A stretch of 64,000 bases of DNA, taken from NCBI GenBank assembly GCA_016200895.1, contig JACQDX010000130.1:1-64000 (forward strand), given 5' to 3'. The notes under the pieces were generated by a model. The model did no database searches. It had not been told where the DNA came from and saw nothing but the letters and a program-made list of their open reading frames with translations. Source of the DNA: Burkholderiales bacterium (GTDB lineage: Bacteria; Pseudomonadota; Gammaproteobacteria; Burkholderiales; Burkholderiaceae_D). This document shows, one piece after another, positions 1 through 9,929 of the stretch; position 1 is the stretch's first letter, and every line of letters begins with the position of its first letter. A program made the translations under genes and the position numbers.

Positions 1-1
1 A

Positions 2-301
2 GTAGCGAAATATCCTTCAGAAATCCGCCCGAGCATACCGGATTCCCTCTCTAAAATTGTCATGAAGGCGATGCAAAAAGACCCAGCAGCACGTTATGAA
101 AACGCTGCCGAAATGTCGTCAGCACTGGAAAAATTCCTTGACCGCGACAAGAAGCTCAAACGCAAGCGTCAAAAACAAGGTAGCGGCGATACGAGTGACT
201 ACAAAAATAATGATAACTCGCACAAAGTATCATGGCTGAGTTGGGCAGCCTTGATCGCTGCTCTTGTTGGTGTAGCTGCGTACCTGATGCACAGGATATA
301 G
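2..301 (+). CDS. C-terminal part of a Ser/Thr protein kinase with a C-terminal TM helix (5' end outside window)
   Basis: Frame open from base 2: ...PDSLSKIVMKAMQKDPAARYENAAEMSSALEKFL..., typical end of a bacterial Hanks-type kinase domain, followed by a basic linker and a TM segment. Confidence 0.75.
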   Translation, partial: VAKYPSEIRPSIPDSLSKIVMKAMQKDPAARYENAAEMSSALEKFLDRDKKLKRKRQKQGSGDTSDYKNNDNSHKVSWLSWAALIAALVGVAAYLMHRI

Positions 302-343
302 GTACTGAAAACAGTCTGGATTTCTTAATCAATCAGCAAAAAC

Positions 344-378
344 AAAAAAAGGTGCGATATTAAATCGCACCTTTTTTG
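344..378. terminator. Bidirectional Rho-independent terminator
   Basis: aaaaaaggtgcgat-attaa-atcgcacctttttt hairpin between convergent genes. Confidence 0.85.
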
Positions 379-398
379 TTTTGAAAACCGTTCAGCTT

Positions 399-935
399 TT
401 ATGCTTCAGCTTTTTTGAAATTCTCTACACCAGCCAAAATTTCCGCTTTGGCATCATCTGGGCCGCCCCAACCTTCAACTTTAACCCATTTGCCTTTTTC
501 CAGATCTTTATAGTGCTCAAAGAAATGCTGGATCTGACGCAGGCGCAACTCGTTCAGATCTTCAGGTTTTTGCCAGTGTGTGTAGATAGGCAAAATCTTG
601 TCTACTGGTACAGCCAATACTTTAGCATCATTACCGGCTTCATCTGTCATTTTCAGGATGCCGATAGGACGGCAACGCACTACCACGCCAGGAATCAGCG
701 GGAAAGGCGTGATAACCAATACGTCAACCGGGTCACCATCACCAGCCAGCGTTTGTGGTACATAGCCATAGTTGCAAGGATAATGCATGGCAGTACCCAT
801 GAAACGGTCAACAAAAAGGGCGCCAGTGTCTTTGTCGACTTCATACTTGATCGGATCGCCATTCATAGGGATTTCGATAATAACGTTGAAGTCATTTGGC
901 AGATCACGACCTGCTGGTACTTTATTCAAGCTCAT
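399..935 (-). CDS. ppa: Inorganic pyrophosphatase
   Basis: 178 aa; family I PPase motifs ([25 protein letters not shown]). Confidence 0.97.
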   Translation of the reverse strand: MSLNKVPAGRDLPNDFNVIIEIPMNGDPIKYEVDKDTGALFVDRFMGTAMHYPCNYGYVPQTLAGDGDPVDVLVITPFPLIPGVVVRCRPIGILKMTDEAGNDAKVLAVPVDKILPIYTHWQKPEDLNELRLRQIQHFFEHYKDLEKGKWVKVEGWGGPDDAKAEILAGVENFKKAEA

Positions 936-1068
936 CTTGCACTTTCTGTATAAGTATCAATAGAAGAAATGGGTTGCACGGGATTATATAGTTTTTCAAG
1001 GCAAAATTGTGCGCCGCAACAGGGCATCATTACAATTAGCTTGCAGTCGCTCTATACAATCCGTTCCC

Positions 1069-2265
1069 TCATAACATGGTTGCCATGGCACATTGGCGGT
1101 AATGGCTGGCAGCTTCTTCTGCCTGCCCCAGTGCCTCATGCAACTGCGCCAGCTTCAGGTTAGCTTCGCGCACGGTGCGCGGATCAACTGCATCTGACAG
1201 GGCTTGCTCCATATGTCTTTGTGCCTTACCCCATAATTTTTGGCGCAGGCATAGTGTACCAAGCGTCAACGCCAGTTCAGGGTCAGTAGGATGCTGTTCT
1301 GACCATTTTTCACAATGTTCAATTTGTGACAACAAGGCAGCCGAACCTTCTGAGGCAGCCGCATCACGATAGGCACGCATGAGACGCTCATCCCAGTCTT
1401 CAGACAGTGCTTTTTCGACTATGCCACGGGCATCATCAAATAAGCCGTGCGAATTGAAAGCCGTCGCCGCAGTAAAGGCGATAAAGGCAGATTTGCGTTC
1501 AGCCTGAGGAATTTCATACCAGACCCGGCGTATGGATTCAGCATCATGCCCCTGATTAGTCAGCAAATCTTCATAAGCCAGTTCACGCAAACGCTGCGAG
1601 AGTGCAGGATGCAGGGCACGGTGCTTGTCCAGCGTGCGCACCAGCTTCAATACTTCCTGCCATTTCTGTGCTTGCTGATTGGCCTTCAAAGCCCAGCGCA
1701 AGACTTGAATATGACGGGTACCATTGGCATTCAATTCACGCACAGCCTCCAAAGCCTTACCAGCCTGATGCTGATCGACCAGCAATTCTGTCATGCTGAC
1801 AAGTCGCGCTACCTTATACACATTGTCTTGCTCAAGACCGGCAAACCATGAATCACGACGCTCATACTGACTCATGTGATGAGCAGCGCGCGCGCCTATA
1901 AGAGAGGCAACACCGGCGTTGTCCGGTAAATCGGTAGCGCGCATGGCAGCTTTTTCGGCATGACCGAAGCGGCCTTCGAACAAGGCTTTCAAGGCTTCAC
2001 GCAATGCCTTGTTGCTGTCTTTTTCGCGCTTGTTCTGGCGATACATGGCAACTTTACGCGGCATTTTCCTGGTCGTGACGATGGCACGTATCACCAGATA
2101 AATCACGACAAAAACGACCAATAACAGGAACAGGAAAAAATTCAGGGACAAGTCTATCCGGTACGGCGGAAAGAACAGAACCACATTTCCAGGGTTATAA
2201 CGTGCGCCCACGGCAAGACCAACTGCAAGCGCAAACAAAATCAAAAGCCGGATAAAGATACGCAT
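1069..2265 (-). CDS. hemY: HemY, heme biosynthesis-associated TPR membrane protein
   Basis: 398 aa, N-terminal TMs plus TPR-like repeats, last gene of a hemC-D-X-Y arrangement. Confidence 0.9.
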   Translation of the reverse strand: MRIFIRLLILFALAVGLAVGARYNPGNVVLFFPPYRIDLSLNFFLFLLLVVFVVIYLVIRAIVTTRKMPRKVAMYRQNKREKDSNKALREALKALFEGRFGHAEKAAMRATDLPDNAGVASLIGARAAHHMSQYERRDSWFAGLEQDNVYKVARLVSMTELLVDQHQAGKALEAVRELNANGTRHIQVLRWALKANQQAQKWQEVLKLVRTLDKHRALHPALSQRLRELAYEDLLTNQGHDAESIRRVWYEIPQAERKSAFIAFTAATAFNSHGLFDDARGIVEKALSEDWDERLMRAYRDAAASEGSAALLSQIEHCEKWSEQHPTDPELALTLGTLCLRQKLWGKAQRHMEQALSDAVDPRTVREANLKLAQLHEALGQAEEAASHYRQCAMATML

Positions 2266-2269
2266 ACTC

Positions 2270-3430
2270 TTATGGCTTCACTTTATAGTTACGCACTGCA
2301 TTCAGGCTCTCGCCCAGCGTCGGCATTTCTATCGACAGATTACTGCCCTGCACCTGGCGCAACAAGGCTTGTACCGTCTGAGTTTGCTTGGCGCGGGTAT
2401 CAAAATATTTGCCAATCGCATCTTGTGCAGCGATCATATCGCTTCTGAAGATGCTTTCATTTCTGGATAACAGTGCCAGCCTGGCATTCAACAGGCGCAG
2501 CTTCAGGTTTTCGCGGGCGAAATAGGATTGTGAGGGGGTCAGCAACAGCACATCCGGTGTTTCTACATTACGGACACGTATCAACTGTTTGACTTCATTC
2601 CACATTTCGCTGGAAAAACTTTGCCAGCCATCTTGCAGACGCATGCTCCAGGTAATTTCTTCGACATCATCGACAGTCTTCTTTTCCGTTCTTGCAGTGA
2701 CTGAAGATTTTGGCAAAACGCGCAGTGGTGCCTTTGGTGGAGTGGCGGATACCACAGATTTTTCATCGGACCATAATGGAATATGATCAATCTGGGCAAT
2801 CACACTATCCAGGCGCAGTGCTACACCAGGCAGATCCAGTGCTGGCAGAGACTTTAGTCTCTCGATGTCTTTGGCAATTGCACGGCGTATGGAAATAAAT
2901 TGTGGCTTGTCTGATTTTGCCAGGCGCCCATCGGCATTTTGCAAAGCGATCAATGCGCCTTGCACATTACCGGCAAGTTGCAATTGCTGGCTGGCAGTTG
3001 CCAATACCTGTTCAATCTCGGCCAATGCCCAGTCATCACGATTCTTGGACAAATCCTGATACAACTGCTCCAAAGCCAGTTGCTGGCTTTGCGCTTCAGA
3101 TTGTTTACCCTCAAGCAGAATGACCTTGGACTGAATTTCCTTGGCAGTCTCTTGCACATTGCGCGCTAACACCTTGGTTTCGCTGCTATTGGTATCCGCA
3201 GTCTGCAGCCTCTTGGCGACCTCTTCACGCAAATTACTGATCTGGTTTTGTGAAGACCACCAGTTAGCTGCAAGTTAAACTGCCAACACACCGGAAATCA
3301 GATAGGCAGGATTAGCCCAGCCTGGTTCCTTTGCAGCTTCTGCTGGTAAAGTTGAGGCTGGCTGTCGTGCCTGGGCATCGACAGGATTTGCCGTCACGAC
3401 GGCATCGGGATTTGATTGCTGTTCACTCAT
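2270..3430 (-). pseudogene. hemX: HemX-like protein interrupted by an in-frame TAA at codon 52 (3275-3277)
   Basis: ATG at 3430 overlaps the hemD stop (ATGA). Translation: MSEQQSNPDAVVTANPVDAQARQPASTLPAEAAKEPGWANPAYLISGVLAV*LAANWWSSQNQISNLREEVAKRLQ..., continuing in the same frame as the 320-aa ORF 2270..3232. Confidence 0.75.
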
Positions 3431-4212
3431 AGACGAGATTGTAACGCGACAAGCAGTTGTTCGTCGCCAGAAGCTGTTAAGGTTATGTGCAGAAACCCCA
3501 GAGTTTGTGCGGTTTCTTCGATACGGCTGTGTGGCACCAGCAAATGTTGTCGTTGCATTTTTGCCACGCCACCATTTAAATTCAGTGCCTCTACATAGTC
3601 ACACAAATTGCGCAAGGCCTCAGAACTGGTGATGACCCAGTCATTATCGCTTTCAAGCAGTTGTGCTAAATGCTTTTCATTTTCATCATTCAAGACAGGT
3701 TTGACCCTGCGATAAGCTGCCACCTGCACCACCTCTACTCCATGCGTGCGCAAAGCTTCAGCCAATAATTCCCTGCCAGACTCGCCACGCACGATCAATA
3801 CTTTCTGGCCGCGCAGCACATCCAGATCCAGTTCGGCAAGGAGAGTTTCAGAATCCGTCTTCAGTGCATTACGCGGACGTAAAATTGTCGCAGTCTGGTC
3901 GTTCACGCCATATTCAGCCAGCTTTGCCCGACTACCTTCGCCCATGACAGCAAAAGTCAGGTTTTCTGGCAGGGTCGTCAGATGCCGGAAAAAAGCATCT
4001 ATCGCATTTGGGCTGACGAAGGCAATAAGGGCATAGCCCTGCAATTGCCCTAATTGGGTGATCAGGGCAGTATTGTCATCCAGCGCTGCTATTTCGAGCA
4101 AAGGGAAATGCGCTACATCACGCCCCATGGCCTTTACTTGCCTGGCAAAATCCTGCGCCTGAGCAACAGGCCGGGTGAGTATCACCTTATTAGCGACCAA
4201 ATTTTTCTGCAT
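3427..4212 (-). CDS. hemD: Uroporphyrinogen-III synthase
   Basis: 261 aa, HemD-like (ILTRPVAQAQDFARQV..., VITSSEALRNL), between hemC and hemX. Confidence 0.92.
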   Translation of the reverse strand: MQKNLVANKVILTRPVAQAQDFARQVKAMGRDVAHFPLLEIAALDDNTALITQLGQLQGYALIAFVSPNAIDAFFRHLTTLPENLTFAVMGEGSRAKLAEYGVNDQTATILRPRNALKTDSETLLAELDLDVLRGQKVLIVRGESGRELLAEALRTHGVEVVQVAAYRRVKPVLNDENEKHLAQLLESDNDWVITSSEALRNLCDYVEALNLNGGVAKMQRQHLLVPHSRIEETAQTLGFLHITLTASGDEQLLVALQSRL

Positions 4213-4221
4213 CTGGCTATG

Positions 4222-5205
4222 TCACTCAGTGATCTCTGCTTTACACACCGCCAAAATGGCTTCTGCATCCTGCGCAGACAAGGCTTGCGCCAGTTTTAGT
4301 CCCAGCTCTTGCGGCTTGTCAGCATCACCGGCAGCTTCTGCCCTGGCAATGCGCGTGCCATCAGGGGTCGCCACCATGGCCCTGATCTGCATCTGCCCCT
4401 GGCTGACCGTCGCAAAAGCCGCCAGCGGCATCTGGCAACTGCCGCCAAAGGCCTTGGATACCGTACGTTCCGCTGTCACCGCCTGGGCCGTTTCAGTATG
4501 ATTCAAAGCCATCAACATGGCTTGCAGCTCTCGCCGGTTATCCGGTATTTCTATTGCCATCGCGCCCTGTCCAGCGGCTGGCAAGCTCTCTTCTGGGTCC
4601 AGGCAGGCGCGTATGCGTTCAGGTACACCCAGGCGTTTGAGGCCAGCAGCAGCCAGAATTATGGCTGCATATTCACCATTATCAAGTTTCCGCAAGCGGG
4701 TATCCAGATTGCCACGAAGAGGCCGTATCACCAGATGTGGGTAACGTGCCGAAATCAAGGCCTGACGGCGCAAGCTACTGGTACCTACGACAGCCCCGAC
4801 AGGCAAACTATCCAAACCTGCATAATCATTGGAAACAAAGGCATCACGTGGATCTTCACGCTCCAGTATGGCTGCCAGCATGAAACCTTCCGGCAAATCC
4901 ATGGGCACATCCTTGAGTGAATGTACGGCCAGGTCAGCACGGCCTTCTGCCATGGCGACTTCGAGTTCCTTGACGAACAGGCCTTTACCACCGACTTTGG
5001 AGAGCGCGCGGTCAAGTATCTGATCGCCACGGGTCGTCATACCCAAAATCTCTATTTGCCAATCAGGATACAGCGCGGCCAGGCGATCACGCACATGTTC
5101 GGCCTGCCACATTGCCAAACGACTTTCGCGTGAGGCAATAATCAATTTCTTTGAACTTGAGGATGTCAAAATAAGGCTACTTTCAACTATAAAAGCGGGA
5201 TACAT
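4222..5205 (-). CDS. hemC: Porphobilinogen deaminase (hydroxymethylbilane synthase); true start may be internal
   Basis: [50 protein letters not shown] motifs. Confidence 0.97.
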   Translation of the reverse strand: MYPAFIVESSLILTSSSSKKLIIASRESRLAMWQAEHVRDRLAALYPDWQIEILGMTTRGDQILDRALSKVGGKGLFVKELEVAMAEGRADLAVHSLKDVPMDLPEGFMLAAILEREDPRDAFVSNDYAGLDSLPVGAVVGTSSLRRQALISARYPHLVIRPLRGNLDTRLRKLDNGEYAAIILAAAGLKRLGVPERIRACLDPEESLPAAGQGAMAIEIPDNRRELQAMLMALNHTETAQAVTAERTVSKAFGGSCQMPLAAFATVSQGQMQIRAMVATPDGTRIARAEAAGDADKPQELGLKLAQALSAQDAEAILAVCKAEITE

Positions 5206-5406
5206 GGGTTACTAAAGCAAACCGCGATTTTATCATTGCAGGAAATGACTTTATAAGTAATTCAGATGACAAGACGATAGTTTTCAGTGAATTAAATTAA
5301 ATGCAGGGACAGAATGGGGATAGAAGCACTGTAAATCTGGTCAAACTTGACACAGCTAGCCTGAAAACGGCATCATAGCCTTAGAACACGCCTTGATATA
5401 CGTCAT

Positions 5407-5433
5407 GCCGCTCATGATTCAGCGGCTTTTTTT
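5407..5433 (+). terminator. Rho-independent terminator-like hairpin in the trpS leader
   Basis: gccgct-catgattc-agcggc followed by ttttttt, + strand, upstream of trpS. Confidence 0.65.
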
Positions 5434-5478
5434 ACGTATACTAGCTATCTTTCACCGCATCACCCAACTGGATTTAGC

Positions 5479-6498
5479 ATGCTCCCTGGTACTGAAGATA
5501 AAAAACACCTGATACTGACGGGTGACCGCCCTACCGGCCCACTGCACCTTGGCCATTTTGTTGGTAGCCTGCGCAATCGCGTCAAATTCCAGAACCAGTA
5601 TGAGCAATACATCATGCTGGCAGATGCCCAGGCCTTGACCGACAATATGGAAAACCCAGCCAAAGTACATGACAATGTCATGGAAGTGGCGCTTGATTAC
5701 CTGGCCGTTGGTATAGACCCGGCCAAATCAACCATCCTTATCCAGTCGCAAATCCCTGAGCTGACTGAATTAACTTTCTATTATCTCAATCTTGTCACAG
5801 TAGCGCGCCTGGAACGCAACCCGACGATCAAGCAAGAGATTGCTCTGCGCAATTTTGAGCGCGACATCCCTGCCGGTTTTTTGACTTATCCAGTCAGCCA
5901 GGCAGCAGATATCAGTGCCTTCAAAGCCAGCCTGGTACCAGTCGGCGAAGACCAGATACCGATGATAGAACAGACCAACGAAATTGTCCGCCGCTTCAAC
6001 CGTCTGGCAAATAAAGAGATATTGGTGGAATGCCAGGCGCTGGTGCCTGAAATTGGCCGCCTGCCTGGTGTCGATGGCAAGGCCAAGATGAGCAAGTCAC
6101 TGGGCAATGTCATTAATCTCGGCTTCACACCTGCTGAAATCAAGGCAGCGGTGCGCAATGTCTACACAGACCCATTGCATCTGCGTGTGGCTGACCCTGG
6201 CCATCTGGAAGGCAATGTTGCCTTTATCTACCTTGATGCCTTTGATGAAGATAAAGCTGGCCTGCAAGAAATGAAAGATCATTATGTCCGTGGCGGTCTG
6301 GGCGACAGTATCGTCAAAGCCCGTCTGGAAGGTATCTTGCAGGATATGCTGAAACCGATACGTGAACGCCGTGAAGAATTTGCCAAAGACCGTGGTCAGG
6401 TTTTGCAAATACTCAAAGAAGGCACGCGCAAGGCACGTGAAATCGCTGCGCAAACGACTGATGAAGTCAGGGCAGCAATCGGCTTGAAACACTTCTGA
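5479..6498 (+). CDS. trpS: Tryptophan--tRNA ligase
   Basis: [18 protein letters not shown] (HIGH-type) and KMSKSLGN (KMSKS). Confidence 0.97.
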   Translation: MLPGTEDKKHLILTGDRPTGPLHLGHFVGSLRNRVKFQNQYEQYIMLADAQALTDNMENPAKVHDNVMEVALDYLAVGIDPAKSTILIQSQIPELTELTFYYLNLVTVARLERNPTIKQEIALRNFERDIPAGFLTYPVSQAADISAFKASLVPVGEDQIPMIEQTNEIVRRFNRLANKEILVECQALVPEIGRLPGVDGKAKMSKSLGNVINLGFTPAEIKAAVRNVYTDPLHLRVADPGHLEGNVAFIYLDAFDEDKAGLQEMKDHYVRGGLGDSIVKARLEGILQDMLKPIRERREEFAKDRGQVLQILKEGTRKAREIAAQTTDEVRAAIGLKHF

Positions 6499-6499
6499 T

Positions 6500-6523
6500 C
6501 TACCGGCAGGGATTCGAACCCCT
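6500..6523 (-). other. tRNA 3'-end-like fragment (T-loop signature)
   Basis: Minus strand reads aaggggttcgaatccctgccggtag; contains GGGGTTCGAATCCC typical of a T-arm, with no intact tRNA around it. Confidence 0.4.
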
Positions 6524-6555
6524 TGTTCTCTCTGCTACCTCTGGGCAAAAACTTT

Positions 6556-7782
6556 ATGAGCGCAACTGATTTCCATCTGACACTCAGTTCCGCTCGTGCC
6601 ATGCATCTGGCCGCGCAGGGTTTGTTGAATCCTTCGCCACGCAAAGCTGGCAAACAGGATGTGTTGACCTGCATACGCAATATGTCGGCACTGCAGATTG
6701 ACACCATCAGCGTTGTTGCGCGTAGCCCTTATCTGGTGCTGTGGAGCCGCCTGGGTAATTATCCGCATGCATGGCTGCATGAATTACTGGAAGAAGGCCA
6801 TCTGTTTGAATACTGGTCGCATGAAGCCTGCTTCTTGCCGATAGAAGACTACGGCCTGTATCGGCATCAGATGGTATCACCACAGGGTTTGGGCTGGAAA
6901 TACAATCACAAATGGCTCAAAGAAAATGCTGCGCAGGTAGAAATCGTTCGTCAGCATATCCATGCAAATGGTGCCAGTCGTTCGGCGGACTTTGAACGCA
7001 CTGATGGCAAAAGCGGTGGCTGGTGGGAATGGAAACCGGAAAAACGCTCACTGGAAGTGCTGTTCACGACCGGTGAAGTGATGGTCGCCAAACGCCATAA
7101 TTTCCAGCGCATCTATGATTTGCGTGAACGCGTGCATCCTGAATGGAATGATAAAAAACATTTGCGCTCACCGCTAGAATGCGAACGCACACAGATATTG
7201 CAGGCAGTACGCGCATTGGGCATTTGCAAAGCCAGCTGGATGGCAGATTATTTTCGCATGGGTAAATTCGATGCAAAAAACCAGCCTGCACAATTGGTCA
7301 AAGAAGGCTTGCTGATACCTGTGAAAATAGAAAATCAGGAGCAGCTTTTCTATGTACATCGTGACCGTCTGGATACTCTGCAACTAGCTCAGGATAATCA
7401 ACTCAAGGCAACTGTCACCCGCATACTCTCTCCCTTTGATCCTGTGGTCTGGGATAGAAAACGCGCCATAGAATTATTCGATTTTGATTACAAGCTCGAA
7501 TGCTATACCCCCGCCCAAAAACGGCGCTACGGCTATTTCACCCTGCCGATATTACGTCGGGGCGCACTGATAGGTCGCATGGATGCCAAAGCACATCGCA
7601 AGGATGGCGTATTCGAAATCAAATCTCTGCATCTTGAGCCGGGTGTACGTATTTCGCAGGCCCTGGCTACCGACCTGGGTAAAACCTTGCGCGAATTTGC
7701 CAGTTGGCATGAATGTCCTGATATACAACTGCAGCACAGCAGCACCAAAGAACTAATGCAGCTTTTGTCTGTGGAATTTTGA
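6556..7782 (+). CDS. YcaQ-like winged-helix DNA glycosylase family protein
   Basis: LQIDTISVVARSPYLVLWSRLGNYPHAWLHELLEEGHLFEYWSHEACFLP is characteristic of the YcaQ/AlkX family. Confidence 0.85.
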   Translation: MSATDFHLTLSSARAMHLAAQGLLNPSPRKAGKQDVLTCIRNMSALQIDTISVVARSPYLVLWSRLGNYPHAWLHELLEEGHLFEYWSHEACFLPIEDYGLYRHQMVSPQGLGWKYNHKWLKENAAQVEIVRQHIHANGASRSADFERTDGKSGGWWEWKPEKRSLEVLFTTGEVMVAKRHNFQRIYDLRERVHPEWNDKKHLRSPLECERTQILQAVRALGICKASWMADYFRMGKFDAKNQPAQLVKEGLLIPVKIENQEQLFYVHRDRLDTLQLAQDNQLKATVTRILSPFDPVVWDRKRAIELFDFDYKLECYTPAQKRRYGYFTLPILRRGALIGRMDAKAHRKDGVFEIKSLHLEPGVRISQALATDLGKTLREFASWHECPDIQLQHSSTKELMQLLSVEF

Positions 7783-7836
7783 GCTAAACTGGGTAATGAT
7801 TCACTGTTACCTTATTACGCATTCTTCTGATTTTGC

Positions 7837-7850
7837 TTGTTTGAAATCAA
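7837..7850 (+). promoter_or_regulatory. Near-consensus FNR/Anr box
   Basis: TTGTT-TGAA-ATCAA, one mismatch to TTGAT-N4-ATCAA, about 60 nt upstream of the usp ATG. Confidence 0.45.
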
Positions 7851-7910
7851 AGCTGATGTAACAATTCAGGTGCAGTATGACGTTTGCCAAACGTTCAAAG
7901 GGGACCACAA

Positions 7911-8366
7911 ATGTACAAGCGCATTTTGTTACCGACCGACGGTTCCGAACTGTCACATGCCTGCGTCGCTGCAGGGCTGGAATTTGCACAACAATTACAG
8001 GCAGAGGTTGTTGCTGTCTTTGTTGCTGGCAACTATCAATATCCGCTGTATGTAGACATCTTGCCCCCCAATGGCCCAACCGAAGAAGAATATCAGGCAG
8101 CCATGCAAACCATGGCTGAAAATTACCTGCAGCCAATCAGGGAGGCTGCTGCTGCAGCTGGCCTGACTTATCAACAAATCATACAATTCAATGATTCCAC
8201 TGCCAAGGAAATCGTCCACACGGCGCAAGAATATACTTGCGACCTGATCTTCATGGGCTCACATGGCAGGAGCGGACTGGGCCAGTTCCTGCTGGGTAGC
8301 GTCACCACCAAGGTATTGTCCTTGTGCCTGATCCCAGTGCTGGTGCATAGAATCAAGCATCACTGA
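7911..8366 (+). CDS. Universal stress protein (UspA family)
   Basis: MYKRILLPTDGSELS... and GSHGRSGLGQFLLGSVTTKVL nucleotide-binding motif. Confidence 0.93.
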   Translation: MYKRILLPTDGSELSHACVAAGLEFAQQLQAEVVAVFVAGNYQYPLYVDILPPNGPTEEEYQAAMQTMAENYLQPIREAAAAAGLTYQQIIQFNDSTAKEIVHTAQEYTCDLIFMGSHGRSGLGQFLLGSVTTKVLSLCLIPVLVHRIKHH

Positions 8367-8492
8367 GTCATACATAAGCCAGACATAAGCCACATTCAGC
8401 ATCAGGCTACAGTACAATAGTGGAAACCCTTGCCCTGGCACAAGTATGTGCCAGGTGCACCACTGAACATTCATTGTAGTCTCATCGCCCCT

Positions 8493-9134
8493 ATGACCCG
8501 CATCTTGATCGCCGACGACCATACCATCATGCGTGAAGGACTGAAACGCATACTTGAAGGTATAGAAGATATACAAGTAGTTGGCGAGGCAATAGATGGT
8601 TTCGATACGCTGGAAAAAGTACGCAATACCGAATTTGATGTCTTGCTGATGGACTTGTCCATGCCCGGTCGTAGCGGTGTTGATCTGATACGCCAGATCA
8701 AGGATGAATTCCCTAAGCTGCCAATACTGATACTCACCATGCATGAAGAGGAACAGTATGCCGTGCGTGCCATACGCGCCGGTGCCCGTGGCTATCTGAC
8801 CAAGGAAAGCGCTGGCACACAATTGGTCACTGCCCTGCGCAAAGTAGCCTCTGGCCGCCCTTACATCAGCATAGAAGTGGCAGAGCAACTGGCCATGAGC
8901 GCCATGCCTGCGGATGACAGCCAACCGCACACCAGCTTGTCTGACCGCGAATTTGAAGTATTCACTCACTTGGTCAAAGGGAAATCCATCACTGAAATCG
9001 GCGAACTCCTGCATTTGAGCGTGAAGACAGTCAGCACGCACAAGACCCGCATCATGCAAAAGATGAATATGAGTACCCTGTCTGACCTGGTGCAGTATGC
9101 CGTTGCTCATCATCTCTTGCAGCCTCAGGCATAA
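8493..9134 (+). CDS. NarL/FixJ-type response regulator
   Basis: REC domain (ILIADDHTIMREG, LLMDLSMPGRSG) plus LuxR HTH (LSDREFEVFTHLVKGKSITEIGELLHLSVKTVSTHKTRI). Confidence 0.95.
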   Translation: MTRILIADDHTIMREGLKRILEGIEDIQVVGEAIDGFDTLEKVRNTEFDVLLMDLSMPGRSGVDLIRQIKDEFPKLPILILTMHEEEQYAVRAIRAGARGYLTKESAGTQLVTALRKVASGRPYISIEVAEQLAMSAMPADDSQPHTSLSDREFEVFTHLVKGKSITEIGELLHLSVKTVSTHKTRIMQKMNMSTLSDLVQYAVAHHLLQPQA

Positions 9135-9448
9135 GAAACTGTTGACGATCTTACTGTGCGTACGTAATCGCGGCTCATGTGCTGCTCAAAAAATACTCAC
9201 ACACTATAGTGTACATTCCGCTTTTTGCGCTGCGCTTTGTTACCCTGAATGTTGCCCCGCCCCCCCCGCTAACACTCGCTACTGATCGTAAACCCTCCGC
9301 CCCGTACTTCAGCACCTCTCAATAAATATCTGATACAGCATAGCCAGTCCAGGCAGGATGGCCCACGCCTTATCAGGTCATCCAATTTGCCTGCTAGGAA
9401 TATTCCTACAAGAGCAGCGCCAAATCTGACAGTTCAAATCAGCATCTC

Positions 9449-9462
9449 CTGATTTAAATCAA
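9449..9462 (+). promoter_or_regulatory. FNR/Anr-box-like site
   Basis: CTGAT-TTAA-ATCAA, one mismatch to consensus, 54 nt upstream of the REC-only gene. Confidence 0.55.
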
Positions 9463-9515
9463 AGCTCATGCTCACGATAATAGAGTCTGAGCAAACGAAC
9501 ATAGCAAGTCACAAC

Positions 9516-9899
9516 ATGAACCTCTACATCCTTGAAGATTCAGTCCTGATTCAGAACCGTCTGATACGGCTCATTGAAGAAGTGCCTGGCATGCATGTAT
9601 TAGGTGTGGCATGCGATATGGAGAGCGCCTATCAAGCCCTGCTTGGCAATGATGCCGACGCGCTGATACTGGACATCCAGCTCGCTGACGGCAATGGTTT
9701 GGAGTTTTTAAAGAATATTAAGCAAAGCAAGCCGGGAATCAAAGTCGTGGTACTGACGAATCACGCGACAGAAGGTAACCGCATCCATGCCTTGCGCGCA
9801 GGTGCAGACGGTTTTCTCGACAAATCCACCGATTTTGGCCTGTTACAAGATTATCTGCTGCGTTGGCAGCAACCAGATTCAAATCATCAAATCAATTAA
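9516..9899 (+). CDS. Single-domain (REC-only) response regulator
   Basis: MNLYILEDSVLIQNRLIRL...ALILDIQLADGNGLEFLKNIK; no output domain. Confidence 0.9.
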   Translation: MNLYILEDSVLIQNRLIRLIEEVPGMHVLGVACDMESAYQALLGNDADALILDIQLADGNGLEFLKNIKQSKPGIKVVVLTNHATEGNRIHALRAGADGFLDKSTDFGLLQDYLLRWQQPDSNHQIN

Positions 9900-9929
9900 T
9901 TATTGTCGTTACCTTTCAAGGGAAATATC

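Noticed and set aside
381-953. 190-aa + strand ORF opposite ppa
   Set aside because: Fully antisense to ppa and runs through its terminator.
8433-8456. cctggcacaagtatgtgccagg inverted repeat upstream of the NarL regulator
   Set aside because: Could be an operator, but there is no second copy or known motif match; too weak to claim.
8259-9113. 284-aa - strand ORF opposite the NarL-type regulator
   Set aside because: Antisense to a clear REC-LuxR gene; composition not protein-like.
9256-9268. C-rich run (cccc-g-cccccccc) as a possible phase-variable tract
   Set aside because: Intergenic, not in a coding frame or at a clear promoter spacer; probably a simple homopolymer.
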